14,997 bases of DNA, from the NCBI GenBank assembly GCA_023136735.1, contig JAGLQQ010000096.1, positions 1-14,997 on the forward strand, read 5' to 3'. Under the pieces are notes generated by a model. It worked only from the letters and a program-made list of their open reading frames with translations, ran no database searches and was not told where the DNA came from. This document shows, piece by piece, positions 6,642 through 14,721 of this stretch. Position numbers and translations under genes: made by a program. Every line of letters begins with the position of its first letter. Position 1 is the first letter of the stretch. This DNA is from Candidatus Omnitrophota bacterium. GTDB taxonomy: Bacteria > Omnitrophota > Gorgyraeia > B26-G9.

Positions 6642-8104
6642 TTTATTATTTGAAACCTTATCTCCCTTATCAATCTCTTCGACGCCTTCGCTAAAAATCC
6701 AATAAGCCCATAACGCCTGAATATTAATCTTATCCATTCACCAAAACTATTATCTTTAATTTTCCGGCTCAGGAACACATGATCACGAGCAAGAAGTGCT
6801 TTGTTCTTAGTTTTCTCGATTTGCCGATGTGTATAATCAGGATAATCCAGTACAGCAATGCTTCCACCATCGAAATCACTCTCTTTTACATCCTCTCTTA
6901 ATAGGCCTTTATCTAACACGTATTTATAGAAAGGTGTTCCCGGCTGGGGGGTACATATTGAAAGTTGTAAATTATCCAGCAAATTATCCGCTGAAAGCTC
7001 TTCAATCAGTTCTATTGTCTTTTCATCTTCATTAATATCGGAGCCTAAAGCACCGAAGATAAAGGTTCCGTATGTTTTTAATCCTATCTTTTTAGCTGTT
7101 TCAAGTGTACTGATAACTTTTCGCAAATCTATTGCTTTGCCCATTACCTTCATTACTTTTTCGCTCGCGCTTTCAATGCCGATACGAATTTTGTAATATC
7201 CGGCATTTTTCATCGCTATCATTACCTGTTCATCAAGAAATCTTACATCACACATTGCTTCAAATTTTAAATCACTTAGCCCATTTTCAATAATAGCGCC
7301 TGTAAGTTTAAGTATGAACTGTTTATCTCCGTTATGAACTTCTTCATCAAAGAAAACGCCCTCCATTAAAGAATATTTTTCCCTCAGGTACTTTATTTCA
7401 TTTATAACATCAGCTACTTCACGCGGGCGCCAATTAGCCCTAGCATAATAAACATGACGTGCTACACAAAAGTTGCAATTTCCTGGGCAACCGCGTGATG
7501 CATACATTTGAATCTCACGAAATTCTGAGCTAGGTTCTCCCGGATGCCCATACTCCATGCGGTTTACATCAATATCTTCAGGCCAGGGCAGTTTTTTGAC
7601 ATCCAAAAGAGGCCTACGCGCATTAGGATAAAGACCTAAAATCTCGCTTCTTTTTTTCGATCGCACAATATCTAAAACAGTAAACTCATATTCACCAACG
7701 CAAACATAATCAATCCCCATATCCATAAGCTCTTGCGGAAAAGCGCTTGCATGAGGCCCCGCAAACACAAGCTTTGCACCTACAGCAGCTTTTACCTCTA
7801 GCGCTAGCTCAACATTCTCCTCTATCATCCTTGTTGCACTTTCAATAATCAGCAAATCAGGGTTTTCAGCTATAATATGTTTAGAATACGCCTTTTTATC
7901 CAGACGCATTAAGCAACCATCAATAAACTTCACATTATTTTTTGTTTCCTGCTTTAAAAGTGAAGACAAGTACGCCAACTCCCATGGATAATACGCGAAC
8001 CAGTGAAATCTGCTTTTTACAGACTCAGACCAGCGGCTTGGCGAATGGATTATGTAATTTCCATGCTTATCCCTACCTATAGAATTAGCAATAGCAATCT
8101 TCAT
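6629..8104 (-). CDS. B12-binding-domain radical SAM protein
   Basis: A 491-residue protein with an N-terminal cobalamin-binding-like Rossmann domain (about 1-165, including LVFAGPHASAFP and YVCVGEYEFTV) followed by a radical SAM domain. The 4Fe-4S cluster cysteines are C206, C210 and C213 in RGCPGNCNFC, a CX3CX2C motif. Later come FFDEEVHNGD, CDVRFLD and IGIESASEKVMKVMGK, all normal for this superfamily. At the place of the DxHxxG cobalamin ligand motif it reads IDGCLMRL, with no histidine. Such enzymes often methylate unactivated carbons or rearrange complex lipids; the reaction here is unknown. The 4-nt ATGA overlap with GT4 and the neighbouring GT2 suggest work on the same glycan or its lipid carrier. 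The C-terminal about 45 residues are basic and hydrophobic and may touch the membrane. Confidence 0.85.
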   Translation of the reverse strand: MKIAIANSIGRDKHGNYIIHSPSRWSESVKSRFHWFAYYPWELAYLSSLLKQETKNNVKFIDGCLMRLDKKAYSKHIIAENPDLLIIESATRMIEENVELALEVKAAVGAKLVFAGPHASAFPQELMDMGIDYVCVGEYEFTVLDIVRSKKRSEILGLYPNARRPLLDVKKLPWPEDIDVNRMEYGHPGEPSSEFREIQMYASRGCPGNCNFCVARHVYYARANWRPREVADVINEIKYLREKYSLMEGVFFDEEVHNGDKQFILKLTGAIIENGLSDLKFEAMCDVRFLDEQVMIAMKNAGYYKIRIGIESASEKVMKVMGKAIDLRKVISTLETAKKIGLKTYGTFIFGALGSDINEDEKTIELIEELSADNLLDNLQLSICTPQPGTPFYKYVLDKGLLREDVKESDFDGGSIAVLDYPDYTHRQIEKTKNKALLARDHVFLSRKIKDNSFGEWIRLIFRRYGLIGFLAKASKRLIREIRFQIIKWIK

Positions 8105-9192
8105 AATATTCTTATCTTTTCCACAAGTTCTCCAGCTACTTTTTTAAGAGAGAATTTATCTTCTATCGTTTTTCTGGAATTCTCTCCCAGAGTTTTCCTT
8201 ATATTTCCATTTTCAATCAAGAACTTCATGCTTTTTACAAAGTCCTCTTTGGTATCAGCAAGGAGCCCGTTTACACCACTATCTATAATTTCCTTTGTTT
8301 CTCCTATGCAGGAAGCCACAACAGGCTTTGCCATCGCCATATATTCAAATAATCTAGTAGGACTTTTTGCCTTATTAAATTTTGTATCTTGAATAAGCGG
8401 CATAATCCCTATATCAATCTCTTGCAGGTACTCTGGGATATTTTCAGGATCTATCCATGGTTTAAGAGAAATATTACTATTACCACAATTGTTCACAAGA
8501 TCATTAACAGTCTCATAGAATATTCCATCACCCCTGATTTCAAGTCTAGTTTTAGGATATGCCGCATTTACAGTTTTAAAACATTCAATAAGAAATCCAA
8601 TGTTTTCCACATTATCTTTTCTATGAATAGTTCCGATCCAAGACAAAACAATGTCTTTATTCTTCTTTTCTTCAATAACTGGTTTAAAAAAATCAGTATC
8701 TACCGCAGTAGGCATATAAAGTACCTTATTATTATAACAGCAAAGATACTTAAAGAGAAATCTGCTTGCTCCAATACATAGATCACTGCGCCTTGCAATA
8801 AAACGCATCATAATCTCTGCCTTAGAGTTTGGTATTCGGTTAAAATAATAGCGTATGTTTTCTCTTGCCTCCCAGTCATCCAGATCAAATACAAGCTTAT
8901 TCTTATTGAGCATCTTTAAAAGAAGCGGCGCAAAAGAGTGGTAATTAAATCTCTGTAAAATCAAAACCGCATCTTCCGATGAAAGCCTGAGGTATGCCCG
9001 CAAATTATATAAGCATTTCTGAGCCCAGGTCATATTCATTTCTTCTTTTCCACTTTTAGCTCCCAGGACATCCGCATAAGAGAAAATCTCTGTCTTAATA
9101 CCTGCTTTTTCTAGGTGCTTAGCAAAGTTATGACATCGCACCCGCACCGCCGGCATTTTTGAATTTTCTCTGGTTATAAATATAACTTTCAT
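8101..9192 (-). CDS. Glycosyltransferase family 4 (group 1) protein
   Basis: A 363-residue soluble glycosyltransferase of the GT-B fold, expected on the cytoplasmic face of the membrane and using a nucleotide-sugar donor. The N-terminal domain opens with VIFITRENSKMPAVRVRCHN, a common acceptor-side start for this group. The linker has VDTDFFKP, the second domain begins LSWIGTIHRKDNVE, and the donor-binding region reads KSPTRLFEYMAMAKPVVAS followed by GETKEII. The second glutamate of the family EX7E motif is present in LFEYMA. The first is not obvious and the lysine in KSPT occupies that area, as in other SPTxLFEYM-type members. It overlaps GT-C C by 1 nt (TAATG) and the next gene by 4 nt (ATGA), so it is translationally coupled on both sides. 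Linkage and sugar unknown. Confidence 0.88.
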   Translation of the reverse strand: MKVIFITRENSKMPAVRVRCHNFAKHLEKAGIKTEIFSYADVLGAKSGKEEMNMTWAQKCLYNLRAYLRLSSEDAVLILQRFNYHSFAPLLLKMLNKNKLVFDLDDWEARENIRYYFNRIPNSKAEIMMRFIARRSDLCIGASRFLFKYLCCYNNKVLYMPTAVDTDFFKPVIEEKKNKDIVLSWIGTIHRKDNVENIGFLIECFKTVNAAYPKTRLEIRGDGIFYETVNDLVNNCGNSNISLKPWIDPENIPEYLQEIDIGIMPLIQDTKFNKAKSPTRLFEYMAMAKPVVASCIGETKEIIDSGVNGLLADTKEDFVKSMKFLIENGNIRKTLGENSRKTIEDKFSLKKVAGELVEKIRIL

Positions 9193-10595
9193 TATTTACC
9201 CAACCCGGTTAACACCCAATACTCATCAAATCTTGCAGCTTTTGTAAATTCCCCCCAAACACTTTTATCCATTACACCCGAACAAATAAGATAACTCCCT
9301 TTATTTCGGCTTATTTCAGAAAGCTTAATGCTATCTTTTTCAAAGTAATTAAAATTTCCCTGAGGTAATCCACTCAACATAATTATTGAACTAAAGTAAA
9401 GACTTTTATCCTCACTTATATAGATTTTCACATTTCTATCTTGGACATTGTACTTTATCCAACTAGAGAGATTTCTGATCTTCTTAGGCAGATAAGGTCT
9501 TTCATACATGCTTAAAAACAGCAAACTGACACTTATCAAAGTAATGGCCATCATCGAAAATATCTTTCTGCTCAGGCCAAAAACATGTAATATGAAATCA
9601 AGGCCTAAAACCATAAACGGAATAAGCAAAGCAGAAAGCACAAGCATCCCCTGCTCTATGAGAGCTATCTCTTCTCTGAATATCCCTAGAGATAAAGTCA
9701 AAACAAGTGCTCCGATCAGGAAAAAGAACTCATAATATTTTCTGGTTTTCGCACTTTGATAGATACCGGCAAGTCCGAGCAAGAATAAAACCGGCAAAGG
9801 AAAAAAGAATAACTTTCTGGTTATCATGGAAACTGTACTCATAAAAGAAAATAAGTATTCATAAAACGATTTTGCATTAAAAAAATTATTGTAGAAAAGA
9901 TTATGCTCTTTATATACATTGTTTGTAATGATAATCCAAAATAATGAGAATAAACCAGCAATAAGGAAAAACCATACCGCGTCCTTTAATCTTTTCCTGA
10001 GGCTTTTATTTTTTATTGAAATAATAAAAATAGGCAAGATCAGCACAAACAGCCAAGAAACATAAGTGCAGGCAGTAGCCAGAAAGACAAATACACCAGC
10101 TAAAATATTCCTTTGCTCCTGCAAACAATACATTGCACTTAACAGTAAGAATAGTCCCATAATATCAGGGGTTGTAATCACGCTGTTTATCACATGTACA
10201 GGGTAGAAACAAAGCAATAAAGCGGACAATACAGCAATCCTTTTAGTAAATATCTTACTTACCAGATAATAATATGGAGCAATAGACATGCTCCCCCAAA
10301 ACACAGACAGCAGGCGCCCGCTAATAATCTGATCTCCCCCTATCTTTATAGCAGCAAAAAGTGAATACAGGAACGCCGGCAACTGCTGGTAATAAATGTT
10401 CTGAATAATGCCTGGATACTTAAAAATATGCAGTGATGTAATGATATTAAGCATTGGCTGAGGACCTTTAAAATTATCGCTTAAAGCCAAAAACCCAAAA
10501 CGTGTTAAAAAAGCCCCTAGACACAAAAGAGCCGGCAGATACATATCCTTGTTCTTGAACAGCCTATAAAATACATCTGATTTATTTCTTGTCAC
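9192..10595 (-). CDS. GT-C family membrane glycosyltransferase (GT39-like), paralogue C
   Basis: A 467-residue multi-pass membrane protein, more diverged than A and B but with the same N-terminal plan. A first helix is followed by SDNFKG (D40 N41 in this numbering), then a QQLPAFLYSLF stretch, a GGDQIISGRLLS segment and a FYPVHVINSV segment. It probably transfers a sugar from a polyprenyl-phosphate carrier on the periplasmic side. Start choice: an ATG at 10625 would give a longer protein with a 44-nt overlap, but I see no ribosome site before it. The GTG at 10595 has GAGG 5 nt upstream and gives a 14-nt overlap, in line with the other junctions, so I prefer it. The stop shares one base with the next start (TAATG). 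Family clear, substrate unknown. Confidence 0.8.
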   Translation of the reverse strand: MTRNKSDVFYRLFKNKDMYLPALLCLGAFLTRFGFLALSDNFKGPQPMLNIITSLHIFKYPGIIQNIYYQQLPAFLYSLFAAIKIGGDQIISGRLLSVFWGSMSIAPYYYLVSKIFTKRIAVLSALLLCFYPVHVINSVITTPDIMGLFLLLSAMYCLQEQRNILAGVFVFLATACTYVSWLFVLILPIFIISIKNKSLRKRLKDAVWFFLIAGLFSLFWIIITNNVYKEHNLFYNNFFNAKSFYEYLFSFMSTVSMITRKLFFFPLPVLFLLGLAGIYQSAKTRKYYEFFFLIGALVLTLSLGIFREEIALIEQGMLVLSALLIPFMVLGLDFILHVFGLSRKIFSMMAITLISVSLLFLSMYERPYLPKKIRNLSSWIKYNVQDRNVKIYISEDKSLYFSSIIMLSGLPQGNFNYFEKDSIKLSEISRNKGSYLICSGVMDKSVWGEFTKAARFDEYWVLTGLGK

Positions 10596-11823
10596 TTTGA
10601 CCTCGCAATGCTGCGGCAATTTCATGCATATGCATTACATTAAGCGGTGAATATATCGGCATATAAATATTTTCTTTCTGCATTTTTCTGCTCATGGGGC
10701 AATCGCAATAGTATTCTTTGAAATCCTCTTGATCCGCACAACAAATCACCTGCCCAGGACTAACATCAAAGCCCTGAGAGAATAAATCATCAACAAATTT
10801 GTTCCTGTTTTGCACTCTAATAACATAATTAAGATAAATATTTTTTTTATCAGCATTTTCCTTGAATATTTTAATCGTTGAGACATCTTTTAAATTCTCA
10901 TTTAGGATCTTGGCATTATTTATTCTAGCATTATTCATAGCATCAATATTTGCCATTTGAGTGAGCCCCATAGCCGCTTGTGCAGAACTAAATTTAACAT
11001 TATACTTTTTTAAATCACTGCTATTTATACTTTTTAGTTTAAATGTCGTTTCTCGAGTCTTAAAGTTTATCTTCTTTAACAGAAACAGCACAGGATAAAC
11101 TAAAATCGAGAAAATTTTAGGTAGTGTAAAGAAAGATATTACCACCGCAGCGCATAATCTTCTCAAAATCTCAAAACTGCTGATATTATCCATTTCCTCT
11201 ATCTTTTTTCTTAAAAACTGAGCAATTTGGCAATCATTTGTAACAATAATCCCTCCACCCAAAGTATTTAAATTTTTTAATGACCCAAAGCTAAAATAGG
11301 AAACTTTTCCAAAACTACCAGTTTTTTTAAGCTTATATTCCCCACCGAAAGCTTGCGCCGCATCTTCAACAACAACAAGATTATATTTTCTGCTTATTTT
11401 CAAGATTTCCGCTACATCACATGGACACCCATAGATATGAGTCATTAAAACAAACCTAGTTTTATTACTGATCTTATCCTCAATCAACTCCGCATCTATA
11501 TTAGCATCTTTAAGATTAATATCTACAAAAACCGGCACTAATCCCAGGATAATAATTACATCAATAACCTCTCTGACCGTATAAGCAGGCACTATTATTT
11601 CATCACCCTCCCTTGCACCTAAGGCCTGCAGAGACAGGTAAAGAGCGGTTTTAGCACTTGCAGTAGAAATCGCATAATTACCCCCGATATATGCAGCAAA
11701 TTTTCTTTCAAATTCATTTACTAAAGCAGCTTTTCCCTCTATATTTTTCCTCCAAATACTGAAGAAGGCATTAAGCATATTTAAACTAAACTGAACTCTC
11801 CCGCGGCAGATTTTATCTAACAT
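10582..11823 (-). CDS. DegT/DnrJ/EryC1/StrS-family PLP aminotransferase
   Basis: A 413-residue fold-type I PLP enzyme of the family that makes amino sugars from keto nucleotide sugars for O-antigens and similar glycans. Visible landmarks are the ST-A-SAKTALYLSLQALG phosphate-binding region (about 53-69), GDEIIVPAYT (73-82), VVEDAAQAFGGEYK with D154 expected to contact the PLP ring nitrogen, and SFGSLKNLNTLGGG with K183 as the likely Schiff-base lysine. Unusually, residues about 222-250 form a strongly hydrophobic stretch (CAAVVISFF, then FSILVYPVLFLL), which may anchor the enzyme at the membrane. A good ribosome site, AAAGG, lies 6 nt before the ATG at 11823, supporting this start inside the 11-nt overlap with GT-C B. 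Exact substrate unknown; a lipid-linked or otherwise membrane-presented sugar is conceivable. Confidence 0.88.
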   Translation of the reverse strand: MLDKICRGRVQFSLNMLNAFFSIWRKNIEGKAALVNEFERKFAAYIGGNYAISTASAKTALYLSLQALGAREGDEIIVPAYTVREVIDVIIILGLVPVFVDINLKDANIDAELIEDKISNKTRFVLMTHIYGCPCDVAEILKISRKYNLVVVEDAAQAFGGEYKLKKTGSFGKVSYFSFGSLKNLNTLGGGIIVTNDCQIAQFLRKKIEEMDNISSFEILRRLCAAVVISFFTLPKIFSILVYPVLFLLKKINFKTRETTFKLKSINSSDLKKYNVKFSSAQAAMGLTQMANIDAMNNARINNAKILNENLKDVSTIKIFKENADKKNIYLNYVIRVQNRNKFVDDLFSQGFDVSPGQVICCADQEDFKEYYCDCPMSRKMQKENIYMPIYSPLNVMHMHEIAAALRGQSDKK

Positions 11824-13315
11824 TATTGACCTTTTCTACGTTATAGACAAAATATGGTTTTCCTGAATAAAGCAGGCTGAATTTAAAATTCTCTACCATA
11901 ACAGGATTATCTCTTTTTTCTAATTCAAGAATATCTTGCAAATCCCCCTTTGGAGAATAAACCAAAACGTTTACTTTTGCAGCATCAAGCACTTTAAAAA
12001 ATAATTCTTTGTCCGCTCTCCATTGTCCATCTTTAGGCACGAGGTATGGCATAGATACAAACTGCTTAGGATTTATACCGCTTAAAACCTTAATTGGCTC
12101 TCTATATTTTTCATCACCGCAGTGATCAAGTATTATATTATCCCCTTCTTTTATATTCTCGCACATATAAGCAGCCGCTTGTTTGGCAAACAAAGGCGCA
12201 TAAAGCGGCGCTGCCAGGACTCTCTGCCCCAGAGATGGTATCATACTCGCGATAAGCAATAAAGTAACAATGCCGGAGACTTTCATGTTATGTTTTCCAA
12301 AACTTTCTATGGCTTTGCTAATACTAAAAACACTGTATGGAATAAGCAAGAGGCCAAGAGTAATGGCATAACGCTCCTGGACATATAATTTTTCTTCCAT
12401 TGTTCTAAAAATAAAAACAAACAATAAGAAACAAAACAACAGGGACATAAACATTCTTTCTCTTCTAACCAAACTATATACTATCCCTCCGATACCAAAA
12501 ATGAACACCCCGGCACCGAGATTATCTATTAAAGATTTCGGCCAGAACATGGCTTTCTTGAAAATACCCAGGGCCTCCCCCTGAGCGCGAATCCAGCCAA
12601 ACTGCAAAGGCACAGTAAAATCATTGGTATTTATAAACTGCAGGGGATCTCCGCTATGTGTAAAATTTATAAACATCCATATAGCAGGAGCTATTAATGC
12701 CGCTGTTATAAACAGTGCGCAATGCTTCAAATCTTCTCTAAGCGAGAAAGAAAACAAAGGTATAAACAAAAGCCCTTCATAACGACATAAACATGCCGCT
12801 CCAAGACACAAAGCAGAACTCAGCAGGTATTTTGAGGATTTCTTCTTCGAAAATGACAAAAGCAGAAATAAGGATAAAAAAAGAAAGAAATGGAAACAAG
12901 TTTCTGAGGTGGCAATAACGCTATAAACAATATGCTCTGAATACAAGGCAGCAGCAAGAATTGAAAATACAGCGATCTGCTCATCAAACAAAAATTTAAC
13001 GCAATAATAAAACGGCAAAAGAAGCAACGTCCCAAAAATCAGGCTTATTAACCGCGGCACAACAACCGGGTAATTAAATACCTTTATTCCCCCCATCAAA
13101 AACAGTAGATGGAGCGGCGGATGCACCGGAGAATACCATTTATCTCCTGGCAAATCATGGTTAAGAATCAATTGAGCCCTGATGATCCTTCCGTTAGAAA
13201 CACCATGAAAATCATCACTCACCAGAAGCAATCCCAGCCTGATTGAAAACGCTAAAAGCAAGATCAATAAGATTAATCCTATTCGATTTGAAATTAATGG
13301 CTTTTTATTCTGCAT
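11813..13315 (-). CDS. GT-C family membrane glycosyltransferase (GT39/ArnT-like), paralogue B
   Basis: A 500-residue multi-pass membrane protein closely related to paralogue A, its upstream neighbour. Shared segments, in order, are SDDFHG (A: SDNFHG), VHPPLHLL, YSVIATSET, CRYEGLLF (A: CRFEGGLF), an IWMF...SGDPLQF region (A: VWMW...SGNFMQF), an EE...QERYA...GLLLIPY block and an EPIKVLSGINPKQF C-terminal stretch. This looks like an old tandem duplication. The catalytic loop has D34 D35 instead of the usual Asp-Glu pair. The likely role is transfer of a polyprenyl-phosphate-linked sugar at the outer face of the inner membrane. The start at 13315 overlaps the end of A by 11 nt, with a weak AGG about 9 nt upstream. 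Its end overlaps the aminotransferase by 11 nt. The substrate cannot be assigned. Confidence 0.85.
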   Translation of the reverse strand: MQNKKPLISNRIGLILLILLLAFSIRLGLLLVSDDFHGVSNGRIIRAQLILNHDLPGDKWYSPVHPPLHLLFLMGGIKVFNYPVVVPRLISLIFGTLLLLPFYYCVKFLFDEQIAVFSILAAALYSEHIVYSVIATSETCFHFFLFLSLFLLLSFSKKKSSKYLLSSALCLGAACLCRYEGLLFIPLFSFSLREDLKHCALFITAALIAPAIWMFINFTHSGDPLQFINTNDFTVPLQFGWIRAQGEALGIFKKAMFWPKSLIDNLGAGVFIFGIGGIVYSLVRRERMFMSLLFCFLLFVFIFRTMEEKLYVQERYAITLGLLLIPYSVFSISKAIESFGKHNMKVSGIVTLLLIASMIPSLGQRVLAAPLYAPLFAKQAAAYMCENIKEGDNIILDHCGDEKYREPIKVLSGINPKQFVSMPYLVPKDGQWRADKELFFKVLDAAKVNVLVYSPKGDLQDILELEKRDNPVMVENFKFSLLYSGKPYFVYNVEKVNNVR

Positions 13316-14705
13316 TTTTCTTGACCTGATAAATTCGGCAAATGTTAACCTTAAAAATCTCTTCCCGCTTTTTTAGCCTCTGGTTGGAAACCATAACAAT
13401 AAATTTCAATTTATCTCTTCCGTCAGGATTTAACATTTCAACATTATTGGAAAACGGCGTATAATCAATGAACTGCTCCGCTTTAAGCCCGCTATAAACC
13501 TTTAAAGGATCCTTTATGTTATCCTCTTTAGACTCAATATAAACCGTGTCCCGGCTGGTTGTATTGTTACGAAGGAATAAAGCGGCTTCTCTTACCCAAA
13601 CAGGTGAGTGAGGAAGTATGATCAGCTGCAAATACGCACATCTAAAAACAACATATATCATAAAGGTTAAAAATACCTGCTTACACAGGCTTATCTTTAC
13701 CTGTTTTAATGTATGGGTTAAAAGCATTGAAAAATACGGAACCAGAAGCATTCCCAGGCTCATTCCATAACGCGGCTGCATAGCCAATTCCTCAACAAAA
13801 GTTTTATAACTAAAATAAAACAAAGGGATAATAAGTAAAAATGTAATATTTCGATATTCTCTTTTGAAACCATATAAAATCAACGCGCACAACCCACCTA
13901 TTAATACCGGCAATCCGAAGTAACTTTTGATCTGGATTATCCAGTAAAAAAGCTTTTGGAACATCCCGAAATCACAGCCTAAAACACGATTAAGAGCAAA
14001 CCCTTCTTTAACAACCGCATCGCTTGCAAACAGAAATTGCATAAAATTACCGCTTATAAGATAGTTGCCCCACATCCAGACAACAGGCAAAACAGAGCAA
14101 ACCGACAAGAAAAAAAACACTTTTCTGTAATTTTTCATCAGCAATAATGCGATTATTATTACAAACAACCCGCCCTCAAAACGGCAAACCGTCGCTATTC
14201 CGACAAACAACGCGGAAAAAAACAAATCGCTCAATCGCCCTGTTTTCTTTTCTCTCACATAAAAAAACAATCCGCTAAAAAGAAAAAAAAGGAACATTGT
14301 CTCGGCAGTTGATAACACGCTATATACGACATGCAATGGAAAAAACGCGACAATAAACGCACTACAAAGAGCCGTTTTATCGTCAAACGCTAATTTGACA
14401 AAGCCTAAATAGGGCAGCAATACTCCTACGCCGAACAATAAACTTAATAAGCAAGCAGCATTATAATGATTATTGCTGATCTTAAGGCATAAAGCCACCA
14501 AATAAAGATGCGCCGGACCATGCGCCGGAACTATCCAGGAACTCAGCTCATTAGGATGCTCCAGTAAACGCTGCGCCTCCATAATCTTTCCCGCGGCAAT
14601 ACCATGAAAGTTATCGGAATCGATAAAAGCGATTAAACGCATAAAAACAGCGCATCCTAAAATAATCCAGTAAATTATTATTTTTCTACATCGTTTATTA
14701 AACAT
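13305..14705 (-). CDS. GT-C family membrane glycosyltransferase (GT39/ArnT-like), paralogue A
   Basis: A 466-residue integral membrane protein with about ten or more hydrophobic segments, typical in size of bacterial GT39/PMT_2 enzymes. These move a sugar from a polyprenyl-phosphate donor to an acceptor on the periplasmic side of the inner membrane. After the first membrane helix comes a loop with DNFHG (D31 N32 from this start), where family members usually have an Asp-Glu pair. Then follow a HGPAHLYL segment, matching the usual HPPL-type motif, and a YSVLSTAET segment. The C-terminal soluble part has a DPLKVYSGLKAEQF stretch shared with paralogue B. I chose the ATG at 14705: a GGA lies 9 nt upstream, whereas the GTG at 14711 is only about 3 nt from it. 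It overlaps paralogue B by 11 nt. The family is clear; donor and acceptor are unknown. Confidence 0.85.
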   Translation of the reverse strand: MFNKRCRKIIIYWIILGCAVFMRLIAFIDSDNFHGIAAGKIMEAQRLLEHPNELSSWIVPAHGPAHLYLVALCLKISNNHYNAACLLSLLFGVGVLLPYLGFVKLAFDDKTALCSAFIVAFFPLHVVYSVLSTAETMFLFFLFSGLFFYVREKKTGRLSDLFFSALFVGIATVCRFEGGLFVIIIALLLMKNYRKVFFFLSVCSVLPVVWMWGNYLISGNFMQFLFASDAVVKEGFALNRVLGCDFGMFQKLFYWIIQIKSYFGLPVLIGGLCALILYGFKREYRNITFLLIIPLFYFSYKTFVEELAMQPRYGMSLGMLLVPYFSMLLTHTLKQVKISLCKQVFLTFMIYVVFRCAYLQLIILPHSPVWVREAALFLRNNTTSRDTVYIESKEDNIKDPLKVYSGLKAEQFIDYTPFSNNVEMLNPDGRDKLKFIVMVSNQRLKKREEIFKVNICRIYQVKKNAE

Positions 14706-14721
14706 CAGCACTTTTCCGGTT

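Noticed and set aside
6642..6737. Longer N-terminus for the GT2 gene
   Set aside because: The extra 32 residues have no GT2 resemblance and would overlap the radical SAM gene by 109 nt; the conserved start VSVVIVTW directly follows the ATG at 6641.
8003..8781. Open frames of about 130 codons on the plus strand (8003-8392 and 8389-8781)
   Set aside because: They lie opposite the conserved GT4 and radical SAM genes, have no recognisable motif, and are explained by the codon use of the opposite strand.
10596..10625. ATG start 10 codons further upstream for GT-C C
   Set aside because: No ribosome site before it, while the GTG at 10595 has GAGG at a good distance.
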